From positions 870,501-934,500 of the forward strand of contig OU015566.1 of assembly GCA_907165135.1 (NCBI GenBank): a stretch of 64,000 nt of DNA, written 5' to 3'. Position 1 is the first letter of the stretch. Each line of letters begins with the position of its first letter. The notes beneath the pieces are model-generated. The model was not told the origin of the DNA, made no database searches, and was given only the letters and a program-made list of their open reading frames with translations. This stretch comes from Oikopleura dioica (taxonomy: Eukaryota > Chordata > Appendicularia > Copelata > Oikopleuridae). Below are positions 43,294 to 52,859 of the stretch, one piece after another. Both the position numbers and the translations under genes were made by a program.

Positions 43294-44448
43294 GATGGGG
43301 TGTTGGATAGCGGAAAAAATCTCATCGGAGCCTGGGTTGGGCTTGTAAGGCTAGTTACCAGACATCCCACTGACGGGCGCTCTGATTCGTCCGTTTAATT
43401 TTTCTCGAATTTTCCATAAGACTCACGTAACCCGTTTTTCCAACATCTGACGAATCAGAGCGCCGACCAAGAAAATGTGTGGTAACTGGCCTCACTAGCC
43501 TAACTCAGGCCCGCTTGAGATAGGCACTCTGATTCGCCACAGCGCTCTGATGGAAATGGGGTTCTCCGCTTTGTGTTGGTGCTAAAAACTCGCAGTGGCC
43601 AAGTACAGGCAGGTGTCAAGCTGTGCAAATAGGATGCAACGGGCACACCAACACGCGCAGCCTGCTGCGATGTCCTGCAGAGACTGGTCCTAGCACCAAT
43701 TTCGAGCAACGCTCGGTGTGAGATGGCTTCAAAATCAGCAAGCTTAGCCGAGGATAAGCTCAAAAGTGAATTTGTAAAATAATAAAAAATTGGAATTTCA
43801 TAAAACTTTGTAGAGTAATTTTTTGTAGATTTTAATTCTGAGACCGAAAATATATTTATCTGACCATAGGCTTTGGTCCATAGGCTATGGAACATAGCTC
43901 ACCTAGCCTGCCCTTGACAAGAAAGTTCGGGTACCAATTGGTATTGTCTGCTCAAAATATAGTCCAGAAATAGTCTCAAAATGTGCTAAGGCAAAAAGAG
44001 CAGATTATAGATAGCGATTCCGATTCTTATATTTTTCGATTCTCATAACTTTATTATGACCAAGGGAATCTAGATTTTTTTATGAAGATGATTTTGGGCT
44101 TGATAATCGAAATCTCCGTAATAGGGCGAGATTTCATAAAAATTCAATTTTTATTCTTCTATATCTTCATTTTTAACCGGCTGAGCTTGATCCGAGTTTG
44201 CAGATCAGTTCCCCTTGTTTGTGTTAACTTTTGCTCAATCCATCTCACACCGAGCCTTGCTCAGTGTTGGTGCTAGGAGCAGTCTCTGCGGGACTTCGCA
44301 GTGGGTGGCACATGTCGGTGAACTCCTTGCATCCTATTTGCACAGCTTGACACCTTGCCCGTACCTGGCCACTGTGAGTTTTTAGCACCAACACAAAGCG
44401 GAGTGAGCCATGGAAATTCCGCTATCAAACACCCCATCAGTAGTAGCT
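43294..44448. mobile_element. 1.15-kb TIR element with a nested foldback in its left arm
   Basis: Outer ends gatggggtgttggatagcgg (43296) and, inverted, ccgctatcaaacaccccatc (44422-44442). The arms continue with ccgctttgtgttggtgctaa and caagctgtgcaaataggatg (43549-43733 against 44238-44410). The left arm is split by about 225 extra bases (43325-43548) that contain a smaller foldback (ggctagttaccagaca ... tggtaactggcc, with gcgctctgattcgtc and its inverse). The internal 500 bases show no coding sequence. Confidence 0.8.
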
Positions 44449-44599
44449 AAAAGAGACGAAATTCATCCTCTCTTTTTTTCTAAAAAACGGTCTCTTTCGA
44501 ATAATAGAGCCTTAATTTTAGCAATTTTATGAAACAATCTTGACCAAAAGAATTTTCTTGAGAATCTTTGAAGATTCAAATCGGAATCAGCTGTATACT

Positions 44600-44888
44600 G
44601 AATAGTTCGAATAAAAAGGCGCTGCATTGTGATTATTTTGTCGTTTTGATTGTGTCTTCAGCACTTTGCATTGTCTCCGGCTGGCGTCGTTATAGAAACT
44701 TCCTAAGGGCGACACCTCAATTCAGAGTGCTCCTCCCGAAGCCACGTTCCACGGTCATTAGAAGATACGAAAATACACACAACTTCGACTCAGACTGTAA
44801 TCATCCACCTGAGAGATCCTGCGCGAAAAAAACGAAGAGGTTCAATTCCAGGTTTGCCAAAAAGTCATATTTCATATTCATGAGCTAA
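44600..44888 (+). CDS. Possible small basic protein, weak evidence
   Basis: Open frame with a hydrophobic start (DYFVVLIVSSALCIVSG) followed by a basic stretch (RRYRNFLRATPQFRV) and an end at 44888; AATAAA about 25 bases on. No in-frame ATG, so it would need an upstream exon. Confidence 0.25.
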
Positions 44889-45012
44889 TAGCTATCCATT
44901 TGTTAACTTATTCGAATAAACTGTCAAACAGACTGTTTTTGATCAACTTGACTGAACCATTTTCTAAAAGTTGAATTAGAACCATTATCTTGGGGAAAAT
45001 AAGGGGGAGGGG

Positions 45013-45141
45013 TCATGAACCGACAAAAGTTTCGACAAATTTTGTGTGGAAATTTCAACCAATAAGAAGCCTTAATTTGACCATTCGGCCAATCAGCAGC
45101 CGAGTAGCCGCCCACGCAATATTTGTCGAATTTTTTTTGTT
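45013..45141 (+). mobile_element. Family B element
   Basis: tcatgaaccgacaaaagtttcg ... cccacgcaatatttgtcgaa ...ttggtttccga. It lies in a 350-base gap (44.9-45.24 kb) that otherwise shows nothing. A 53-codon ATG frame at 45246 (MAVAQRHKSFPLITPTNN) follows, but has no support. Confidence 0.7.
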
Positions 45142-45648
45142 GGTTTCCGACGCTACCCCGAAATAAGGAGGTGTCGATAAATTTCAAATTCGATAAGGGT
45201 ATCATCATTTTTTGGATATTTCCATCACAATTTTAGGAATAAAGCATGGCAGTGGCACAGCGACATAAATCATTTCCACTCATCACTCCGACAAACAACC
45301 GTTATTTGGCTTTCAAGTGGGACAGGAAAGAGTTCATTCTAAATGTCTGGAGTCGAGACTTTCACAACCTTGTTTCTCAAGTTTATTTTAGTTGATCAAG
45401 GTTCAAATTCAATTTTTGACATGTTATTTTTGGCGCTGACGGCTGCCGCATAATCTCGTTTTCGACCAAGTTTTCAAACAAAATGATAATTTGATGTAGT
45501 AGACCCTTCTAGAAGCCATTCATTTTAACGCAAAAATCTGAGGGAAAAATGCATTATGGAAAAATCCTTATCGCTCCCATTTTCTATCACTCGGCAAATA
45601 AGATTGATTGACAAACTTTGACGCTCCGTATCAAAAGTACATAAAGAA

Positions 45649-46800
45649 ATGCTTAGAAAAGAACAGGAAATATTTGATATTGACTCTGTTGAAAGCCACA
45701 AATACGATGTCCACAGGAATAGAATCGCCAATATTCGATCGACTGTCGATACCAGACCGCCAGTAACTGCAAGGAAATGCTTGAAATTAATTCATTTATG
45801 AGTTTAATCGGGTTCACGTAACAGTAAGGGTATCACCGATTAAGAGGGCAACCTCCCTTATTTTGGGGACACTGACTATGTCGCCAAATGTCGCCGAATA
45901 TTGCTGAATGTCGCCAAATGTCGCTAAATGTGGCCGAATGTCGCCGTATATAGCCGAAGATCCCTGAATGTCGCTCAATGTATCCAAATACCGCCGAATG
46001 TCGCTGATTAACGCCAAATATCGCCGAATATCGCCGAATATCGCCGAATGTCGCTGAATGTTTCCGAATGTCGCTGATTTTCGCCGGATGTCGCCTAATG
46101 TCGCTAAATAATGCCGAATGTCGCTGAATACCGCCGAATGTCGCCGGATGTTGCTGAATGTCCCTGAATACCGCCGAATGTCGCCGGATGTTGCTGAATG
46201 TCCCTGAATGTCGCGGAATGTCGCAGTACACAGTCAGTGTCCCCCTTTTTTTATCTTTTTGAGCATCTTAAAGAACTATTCCTCCAACAGCTCCTTCTCG
46301 AAAAAGTCGAATTTCTCGGTGAGATTTTTTTCTTCTAAGTTGCAATAACAAACTTGGATTTTAGCGAGCGAAATTCTCAGATCGAGAACGAAAACGTCAA
46401 ACTTCTGAAGAAAATGGTGCGCATCAACGAGACAGGAGGACGCGTGGACAATCGCAATCAGAATCAGTTCTCACGGAGCTTGAACTCGTGGAAACGCAAA
46501 CAGGAACTTGATAGAATCGAAAGAGAAAATATCTCTATTCTCAAAAGAATCGGTACTTTTCTCTTCCAACCGCTTATCTTCATTTTTTTTAGCCTTACGG
46601 GAGCCAGAATACGATCAACGATTGTTCGAAGAAGATTGGCTTGTTCATGACCAACTTTCTGCAGCTGTAGCGAGGTAAGCAGTGAGATACCCTTATTTCG
46701 CTTAAAATCGTTCAGGTACCCGAGAAGATGGTGGGAGTTCCCGAAAAAATCTGCACCTGATCTTGATCGTCCAAACACAGGTGCAAAACTGCTTATTTAA
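45649..46800 (+). CDS. CFAP97 (hemingway)-like cilia/flagella protein
   Basis: Exon 1 (MLRKEQEIFDIDSVESHKYD...IANIRSTVDTRPPVT) matches the N-terminal TxDTxPP part of the family. Later exons give TIPPTAPSRKSRISRERNSQ, IENENVKLLKKMVRI, then FSRSLNSWKRKQELDRIERE and NISILKRI, the SLN..xR..EL.RI..EN..IL.RI signature of the CFAP97 domain, followed by REPEYDQRLFEEDW and YPRRWWEFPKK, with TAA at 46798. Family members are small coiled-coil proteins of sperm flagella and cilia. The long intron after exon 1 holds the 46-kb minisatellite element, and its donor is not fixed. Converges with a - strand ORF 33 bases away. Confidence 0.78.
45865..46244. mobile_element. TIR-bounded TGTCGCCGAA minisatellite in a CFAP97-like intron
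   Basis: GGGGACACTGACT at 45865-45877 and its perfect inverse AGTCAGTGTCCCC at 46232-46244 bracket about 34 degenerate copies of a 10-bp unit (tgtcgccgaa, variants tgtcgctgaa, ccgccgaatg). The unit is the same as in the element at 41898-42262. Confidence 0.8.
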
Positions 46801-46832
46801 CAAATCAACGTAGAAATTCCAAAATAAGGAAG

Positions 46833-47219
46833 TCACTTCCTTATTATTATTTTTAGAAAGAAAATTAAAAAAGCTTCCACAAATAGTAAGAGGTTTCGTT
46901 TTTGGGTGAACGGTGATGGGATCAGAAAAATAATCATCAAGTAGGAATCCTTGACTGCATTTGTTTTTACAGTAGCTTGGGAGAGTAGACAGGCCATGAC
47001 GTAATCAAAAAATATAACGTCGAGGAAAACGATATTTCGGCGACTGTATGATTGATACTTTGAAAACCTGACATATTGGAAACAATCAGCAAAGTTCAAA
47101 TTTTTGTATCTCCTAACTTTCGAGTCGAAAGTATTGCGCAAGAGGCTCAACTCATGACGGACTTTTATGACCTCCGGAAGCTTATGTATGTAAGTCAAGA
47201 TGCGGGCACTTGACCACAT
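46833..47219 (-). CDS. Possible 128-residue protein, unrecognised
   Basis: One uninterrupted frame from ATG at 47219 (MWSSARILTYIHKLPEVIKV) with basic, Tyr-rich middle (SKYQSYSRRNIVFLD) and a hydrophobic end (LLLFVEAFLIFFLK). It converges on the CFAP97-like gene. No domain or splice evidence, so it could be chance in A-T rich DNA, though the N-terminal 65 residues look protein-like. Confidence 0.35.
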   Translation of the reverse strand: MWSSARILTYIHKLPEVIKVRHELSLLRNTFDSKVRRYKNLNFADCFQYVRFSKYQSYSRRNIVFLDVIFFDYVMACLLSQATVKTNAVKDSYLMIIFLIPSPFTQKRNLLLFVEAFLIFFLKIIIRK

Positions 47220-47239
47220 CAAGTTTTAAGAAGATAAGG

Positions 47240-47525
47240 ATGTTTTTCTTTTTGCTCGTGAAAGCTCATTTCTGCTCGCCAACGCCCCCTCCTTTCGTTG
47301 CGCAAGGTTTTGCAACCGTTTTTCTCCATTCTAGAGAGTTCTTCTGTAGAAGCACGGTAAAGCTGACAGAATTTCTTTCAGGAAGCCATACATACATGCG
47401 TCGACGAAGAAGCCAGTCAACTTCCAGCTCCCGTCCGAACACATCCGCCAAATCCCGTTGAGCAAACTCCACAGTTCGTCACCAGTCAACTTTTCAATCG
47501 CACTCCTTATATACTGTACATTTAG
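47240..47525 (+). CDS. Possible small secreted protein, splice unresolved
   Basis: MFFFLLVKAHFCSPTPPPFV could be a signal peptide. After a ttctag and then a tttcag acceptor, one frame gives HTCVDEEASQLPAPVRTHPP and ends LFNRTPYILYI. The intron implied between the acceptors is only about 25 bases, so one of these exons is probably wrong. Confidence 0.25.
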
Positions 47526-47599
47526 TCATCTCCGAAACCATAGCTTCAAATACAAGTATATCGTTTTCAAATCAAAAACTGCCTCATCAAATTTATTTA

Positions 47600-48461
47600 T
47601 TAAACTTTGATAGAAATAGAACTTCCATAGCGATCAGAGAAAATTGATGATTTGGGTCGCTGGGCTGTGGGCATATATTTTTTCATTCGATTTTGTCGCT
47701 CAAGCTGGTCTTTTTTCAAACGAGCGGTTCTTTCCAATTCGACTCGGCGGATTCGATCTGAAATTTTAATGAATAAGGGAGTCATCCTCTTAAATGAAAA
47801 ACCTTTTTCGTATTCGGTGATAGGAATCGCGCTCTTGGAACTTTTTCTTCCGACGACATTATTGACCGCATTGTAGTTTTCGTACTGTTTCAGGATCAGC
47901 GGCTTTTCCGGCATTCGTTCGCAATTGAAAGCGCTTTTGGTTCGCCAACGAACAGATGTCGTTTTTGGTCGCTTGACCATTGGTGGTCGCCGACTGGAGA
48001 GACTCGACGATGTTCTGTAGGACGTCTGGGTCGTATGGCATCTAAGATCTTGGTTGTTTTTTTCAGAGAGCTGTTAAACTAACCTGATGATAGGATCGAC
48101 TGCTGTTTTGTCAGAAATCGTCGATCGAGTAGATTTCGCCGACGTTTTTCTGCTGATTGCCAATTCTGATGCTTGCGATTCCGTCAAAGAAACTACAGAA
48201 GAAACGGCGGACTGAACAAAAGTCTAGAAAACGACCCACTTTCCCGCCAAAAACCTGAACTCTGGACGCGACAGGAGTTGGTTCATTTTTGTCTTCTTCC
48301 TTGATTTCAATTTTGGGCGGCTGCTCAGAAATGGCGGTATCGGTAGCATCGGAATGGCCCTCATTATCATGATCTTCTACGTCAAATATATCGACTTCTA
48401 CGTCATCATCGTTGTTGACAGTGACTTTGTCGACGTCGAAGATTGCTTTTGACAGCTTCAT
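47600..48461 (-). CDS. About 235-residue acidic/basic protein, unknown function
   Basis: Four exons splice in phase. Exon 1 (48461-48255) starts MKLSKAIFDVDKVTV and is strongly acidic (NNDDDVEVDIFDVEDHDNE). Exon 2 is Ser/Thr-rich (SAVSSVVSLTESQASELA). Exon 3 joins as CHTTQTSYRTSSSLSSRRPP then MVKRPKTTSVRWRTKSAFN. Exon 4 has a basic coiled coil (DRIRRVELERTARLKKDQLE) and ends YGSSISIKV. Introns are 41-45 bases, GT-AG. The coiled coil and the cilia-gene neighbour could hint at a ciliary role, but this is only context. No family recognised. Confidence 0.62.
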
Positions 48462-48829
48462 AGTTTCTTCATGCAGCCTCTAGAATTGTGTCTTGAATAT
48501 CAATTTTTTTGTCAAATTATCAATTACACGATGTACGCGATATTCTTCGTTCTATGGTTTGATTTTCTGTTATCAAATGAAAGTACTCAAAAAAAAGATT
48601 AATTTTGAAAAAAAAATCTTTTTCTTATTGCTAGGCATTTTTAGAGCTCTTTTTGACTTGTTAAATATTGATCTAGAAAAAACAGGCGCCGAATGAAAAG
48701 AAACCCGCGCTTCCTCCATGGAGACAGAAGTACGTCACTATTGACAATTGGACTTCCGTATCGTTGATAAGAATATTAAGCGATGTACTTTACGGGTCAA
48801 TCAAATCCATCAAGAGTCCAATTTTTAAA

Positions 48830-50157
48830 AAGCCCTTGTCCTTCTCTGCCCTCATTTTTTTTTACCTGGTAGGAGAGCTCTGGGTAACTAGCAGTCGCCA
48901 AAAGGGTTGAAACTGGCGGTCGATTTTCGTTGCCAAAATAACTCGATTCTCTGAAATCCAAGGTCGAAAATGAACAATCGATTCGATAATGACGTATCCA
49001 AATGGACATTAAACAAATGTCAAGGAAATTTGGCGACCTTCACCTTTGAGAAAGATTTTGATAGAAGTCCATGGGAGGATTGTTGTTTCGCCAGCCGCCG
49101 GAAAGTTGACGAGTTGCTTTCTTGAAATCGGTGACCATTTCTTTTGTGATTTGTCGGGTATCAATGTGGATCAGTTTCGGCTTAAAAATATTTTTAGTTG
49201 GGGGATTCAAGTATTGGGAAAATTTTTAAGGGCCTCACCTCCGGTTTCACGAATTTTTCTCAATCGGAGGTCAAATAACGAAAAAAAAATCGACTTTTTA
49301 TGATTAAAAAAATTAGTCAGGGTTAGGGTTAAGGTAAAGAAAAGGAAATTATTTTATATGGTAGGAACCGACCGAATTTCGACAAATTTTGCGTGGAAAA
49401 ATTTTCAACCAATCAGAAACCTCGATTCGGCCAATCGCCCTTACCAGCCAATCAGCAGCCTAGAAGCTGCCTACGCGAAATTTGTCGAAATTTTTTGACG
49501 GTCCCTGAAGTCTCACTAATTTTTTTGGATAATCCTTGATTCTAGAGCCTAGAACTAAGGATTAGGGTTTAGGTTGGATTTTGATAAATTGACCCAAACT
49601 GGTTCAAGTTTTGCTGCGACGGACTGGCGCCTGTGCTCAGAAATGGGTTAAATTTCCACCGAAAATCCTTTTCTCAAGAATATTTTACAATTTTAACCCT
49701 AGAAACTAATCTCGCTCCAGTTCTTTTCGGGGCATCTTGGATCATTCCCTGCTGGAAACTTTTAACACCCCGGGCTCGCAAAACCATATCTCGGAAAACA
49801 TTTGATTTGGCATTTTTCTCTTTCAAATTTTTAAAAGACATTTTTTTTTCTCGATGCGGGAAATTCAAGAGGGGGCGTCGACGTGAAGAAAAAAGAACTA
49901 ACCTCGTTACTTTGTCCATTCTTTTGTTGCTCCTTCCATCGCTTATACCTCGCACTTTCTCTTCTATATCTCACCTGGCCCACTGGCCTGAGCCGATCTT
50001 TGTCCAAAGTTTCATTGTAGATTTTTATCTGATCGTCGAAATTTTTCTTTAGGTCCAGGACGAATTCTTGCTTTCGCTGGGCAATTTCGCGCTCTTTTTC
50101 CCGCTTCTCGTAATCTAATTTTTTGATGAGTTTTTTCGTCCTTTCGCGCGAGAACAT
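48830..50157 (-). CDS. Charged coiled-coil protein, probably one multi-exon gene
   Basis: ATG at 50157 starts MFSRERTKKLIKKLDYEKRE, a long charged helix ending KRWKEQQKNGQSNE at a GTTAGT donor (about 49905). Further - strand exons read DMVLRARGVKSFQQGMIQDA (about 49790-49700), LFDLRLRKIRETG (about 49270), PKLIHIDTRQITKEMV...GGWRNNNPPMDFYQNLSQ (about 49185-49055) and RESSYFGNENRPPVSTLLAT (about 48960-48875). The last two join perfectly. The 49.3-49.7 kb intron holds a family B element and telomere-like motifs. The final exon (about 48740-48700, VLLSPWRKRGFLF) and one phase are unresolved. No family recognised. Confidence 0.5.
49318..49575. repeat. Family B element flanked by TTAGGG-like motifs
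   Basis: ggttagggtt at 49320 and gattagggtttaggtt at 49560 flank a family B copy 49361-49508 (gtaggaaccgaccgaatttc ... tttgacggtccctga). Confidence 0.7.
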
Positions 50158-50335
50158 TTTTTGATAATTTATAGATTTGGATGAATGACAGGCCTAGAGC
50201 GATTTCGGAAGCAAGAGCATAAGTAAATAACCAGCTCAATTTGCGGCGGCAAGAATAATCAGAAAATGTCACGATTCCTAGATAGCCCTCTGTTTACTTC
50301 TCAATTCTATTTCAACAAACGTTTTGTGGTGATTT

Positions 50336-50680
50336 TTAAGGACCCCCCGTCAGCTTTTTGTTTCGAAAGACGGAAATTTTTAAAAATACCATATTTTTGG
50401 TTCTTAATGGGTCCTCAGGTTAAACTTGCTTCAAATTCTTGTTAAGAGGACTTTTTGACCAAGAAAAATCAATATTTTTGCCAAAATTAGGGCAGATTCG
50501 TCAATTTTCGGCGAAAAGTCCAATTTTCAATTGAGATTTTGGGGTTGAAGGAGTCGAGATAGACCCCTAAAAAATAAAGCCTCAAAATCGTTTTTTGACC
50601 CGTTGAATCCATTTGCGGGGTCAGAATTTTAAAATTCCGAAATTTGATTTTCGAAAAAAGCTGACGGGGAGGTCCTTTAA
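50336..50680. mobile_element. Family A TIR element, complete copy
   Basis: TTAAGGACCCCCCGTCAGC at the left and GCTGACGGGGAGGTCCTTTAA at the right, 345 bases. The rest of 50.16-50.8 kb shows no gene. Confidence 0.8.
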
Positions 50681-50814
50681 CCATATGAAAACCATAAAAA
50701 TCATTTAAATCGAATGAGACTGCAATTTATAAAAATAAGCAATTTGAGAAATTTTATCAATTTAAACAATTTGTTTCGGACTTTGAACTTCTTTCGTCAA
50801 TATTGCTGCCTTTA

Positions 50815-51567
50815 GATTTGAAATCCGCCCCCTCGATAAACCCCGGGTAGAGCTCATGGCAGCTCAGGATATGATCGAGGTACCCCTAATTAGATCTTAT
50901 GATCATATTTTTTCTTAGTTACCTAATCGAAGATTCGTCTTCTCAATTGTCAATTTGTCCTCTTCCTTGATTCTTGCCTCCCTCTTTGTCGCATAAATTT
51001 CTCGCTCAATTATGTTGTTTCGCTTTTGAAAAATCTTCTTTTCCGAATCAACCGCCGAAGCTCCTAATTTTGGTGAGTAAAATTCGATCATTTAGCGAAG
51101 AAGAGAAAACTGAAAACAGTTACAGTCAGATTTTGCGGGCGGAAATACTTAAGTCCGGAGTTATCGCTTTATGGAGAAGGTGAGTCAATATGAAGATGGA
51201 AATGAAGACATCTTACTGACGCCAAGCTACTGTAAGAAGCAAAAAAGCCGTTCGAAATCATGAAAAATTACCAATATCATCTGCAAACCCCATTTTCTCT
51301 CTTCAAAAATCGAGTGAAAAAGTTAGTTTCTCAATACAAAATTTACTCTGGCTCAAGAATCAAGAATGGCCAGCTGAAATCTCAAGGAGCGGCTTTTCTT
51401 TGTCCCGGGGAAGGTGCGTATTCACCCAGCTCATCCAGACCGGATTATTCCACGACAGAAGGATTTCCGCTAGAATTAAAGAACGCTTTTCAGATTTGAC
51501 TCAAAAGAGTCATGAATCTGCCGCAAAAATAGATTCTTTTCTCTTTCCTCCTATGGCCTTACCTTAG
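50815..51567 (+). CDS. Unrecognised multi-exon protein
   Basis: Exon-like pieces: FEIRPLDKPRVELMAAQDMI (after ctttag at about 50815, donor GTACCC), LPNRRFVFSIVNLSSS (about 50920), SEEEKTENSYSQILRAEIL with GVIALWRR (about 51096-51178, clean acceptor and GTGAGT donor), and a last exon (51229-51567) reading SKKAVRNHEKLPISSANP ... RGRCVFTQLIQTGLFHDRRI and ending FPPMALP, TAG. The last join is in phase; the first ones are not settled. No domain recognised. Confidence 0.45.
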
Positions 51568-51579
51568 TCAGATTCTAAA

Positions 51580-51790
51580 GAGCCTAAATCAAAAGCCGCG
51601 TAGCGGCTTTTTCAATATTTTAGCCGCGGAGCAGCTTCGTAAAATAACCCTTTCAATCTGTTTACAAATTTTTGCAAAGCGATTTTTTTGCGGCTTTTTT
51701 TAAAGCCGACTTTACCGCCTTCGCGGCTTCCAAATCAGGCTCATCAGAGCCTGACTCAGGTTTTTTACACAGATTGCGGAGCCGGGACCC
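51580..51790. repeat. agccgc-rich inverted motifs and a family D arm
   Basis: aaaagccgcgtagcggcttt and later tgcggctttttttaaagccg, cttcgcggctt form several small hairpins; a family D arm (gcctgactcaggttttttac) follows at 51750. Confidence 0.6.
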
Positions 51791-51814
51791 TTTTGAAAGA
51801 GCTTTCGGACCCCT

Positions 51815-52048
51815 TTATCGTCTTAATTTCTTACTGATTTGAGTCGTCGTCTGAGCCTTCAACTTCATCTTCGAGGGGTTGAAAATCTCTTTGGCCGTTT
51901 GTTGCAGCATTCTCAAATACTTTCGTCTTCTTGCTCTGTACTCGTTGGATTTTTGGTAAGCTGGAATAATTTTATTAACTGATGATGGCATTTTCTTTGC
52001 GGAACGGTCTGTTTGACTAGGAACCACAAATTTCACACTGATAGTCAT
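51815..52048 (-). CDS. 77-residue basic protein, unknown
   Basis: ATG at 52048 (MTISVKFVVPSQTDRSAKKM), single coding exon, stop at 51815. A strong acceptor (ttttttcag) lies 14 bases upstream of the ATG, consistent with a 5' UTR splice or trans-splice. Very basic, with a helical centre (YRARRRKYLRMLQQTAKEIF). No family. Confidence 0.45.
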   Translation of the reverse strand: MTISVKFVVPSQTDRSAKKMPSSVNKIIPAYQKSNEYRARRRKYLRMLQQTAKEIFNPSKMKLKAQTTTQISKKLRR

Positions 52049-52412
52049 TCTTTTTTTGCTTCTGAAAAAATCAAATTTATTTTCTCTTCAAAAATATTAA
52101 AAAAAAATCAGCAAAAATTTTCTTTGATAAGCGAAAATCTTGCAAGTTTTTGATTTTTCATGCTTTGAAAAACAAAAAGAACTAAAAACTAATTGGCGAT
52201 AAGGAGACAGAAGTCAAGGTGCGGACACTTCAACTTGTCCATATTTTCAAATAGCGTATTCAAACAACTAAGCTCAGTTTATTCTGCAAAAAGCTTCCTT
52301 TTCACCAACAGCGTTTTTTCTCAGGCCCATTCTGACAAGTTATAAAAACATATTCTTTGCGAATTTCTAGTTATTATAATAACAATTCAAGTTTTCTAGA
52401 TGCAAAGACCAT

Positions 52413-52605
52413 ATGATACAATTCATCCCTCTATTTATATATTTTCTTTTACTTTTAACGTCATCCGCAAGCACTGAGCCAGTCCGGTGCCCTCTTCTTT
52501 ATCGAGTAAGAACCATGAAAGAATGACAATTTCTTCTTGTGGGGCTTTTTGATTGACTCTTCATTATCATAGGATTGCTCTCTGCTGCTGGGAAGACGAA
52601 GTTGA
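52413..52605 (+). CDS. Possible 41-residue secreted peptide
   Basis: MIQFIPLFIYFLLLLTSSAS is a convincing signal peptide. Exon 1 ends CPLLYR at GTAAGA; after a 67-base intron the frame adds DCSLLLGRRS and stops at 52605. The mature part would be about 20 residues with two Cys. An alternative phase (IALCCWEDEVEFNFF) is possible. It converges with the PLA2-like gene. Confidence 0.45.
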
Positions 52606-52859
52606 ATTCAACTTTTTTTAGTGCTCGGAGTGTGTTGATGTTGCCAAAGACAGTCCTACAATCATCATCTTTTGTTAATCACATCTAAAAGATCAGGGGA
52701 AGATACACTAGCTGTGGCTGAAAAATGGCGAAATCGATGTTGACACCCTTAATCAAGCCATTAAAAAAAAGATAGTTGCCATTTGCCAAATTTTTGAAAA
52801 ACACAGTCATTTATTGCTTCAGAATATAGTCAAGTAAAAAAAACATCCATCGAAATTGA

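Noticed and set aside
45833-46231. 132-codon His/Arg/Ile-rich ORF on the - strand
   Set aside because: It is a translation of the 10-bp minisatellite.
50012-50272. 86-codon - strand ORF starting upstream of the coiled-coil gene
   Set aside because: It overlaps the better supported frame beginning MFSRERTK in a different phase.
51260-51499. 79-codon + strand ORF starting MKNYQYHLQ
   Set aside because: It overlaps the longer spliced frame reading RGRCVFTQLIQTG, which joins the preceding exon in phase.
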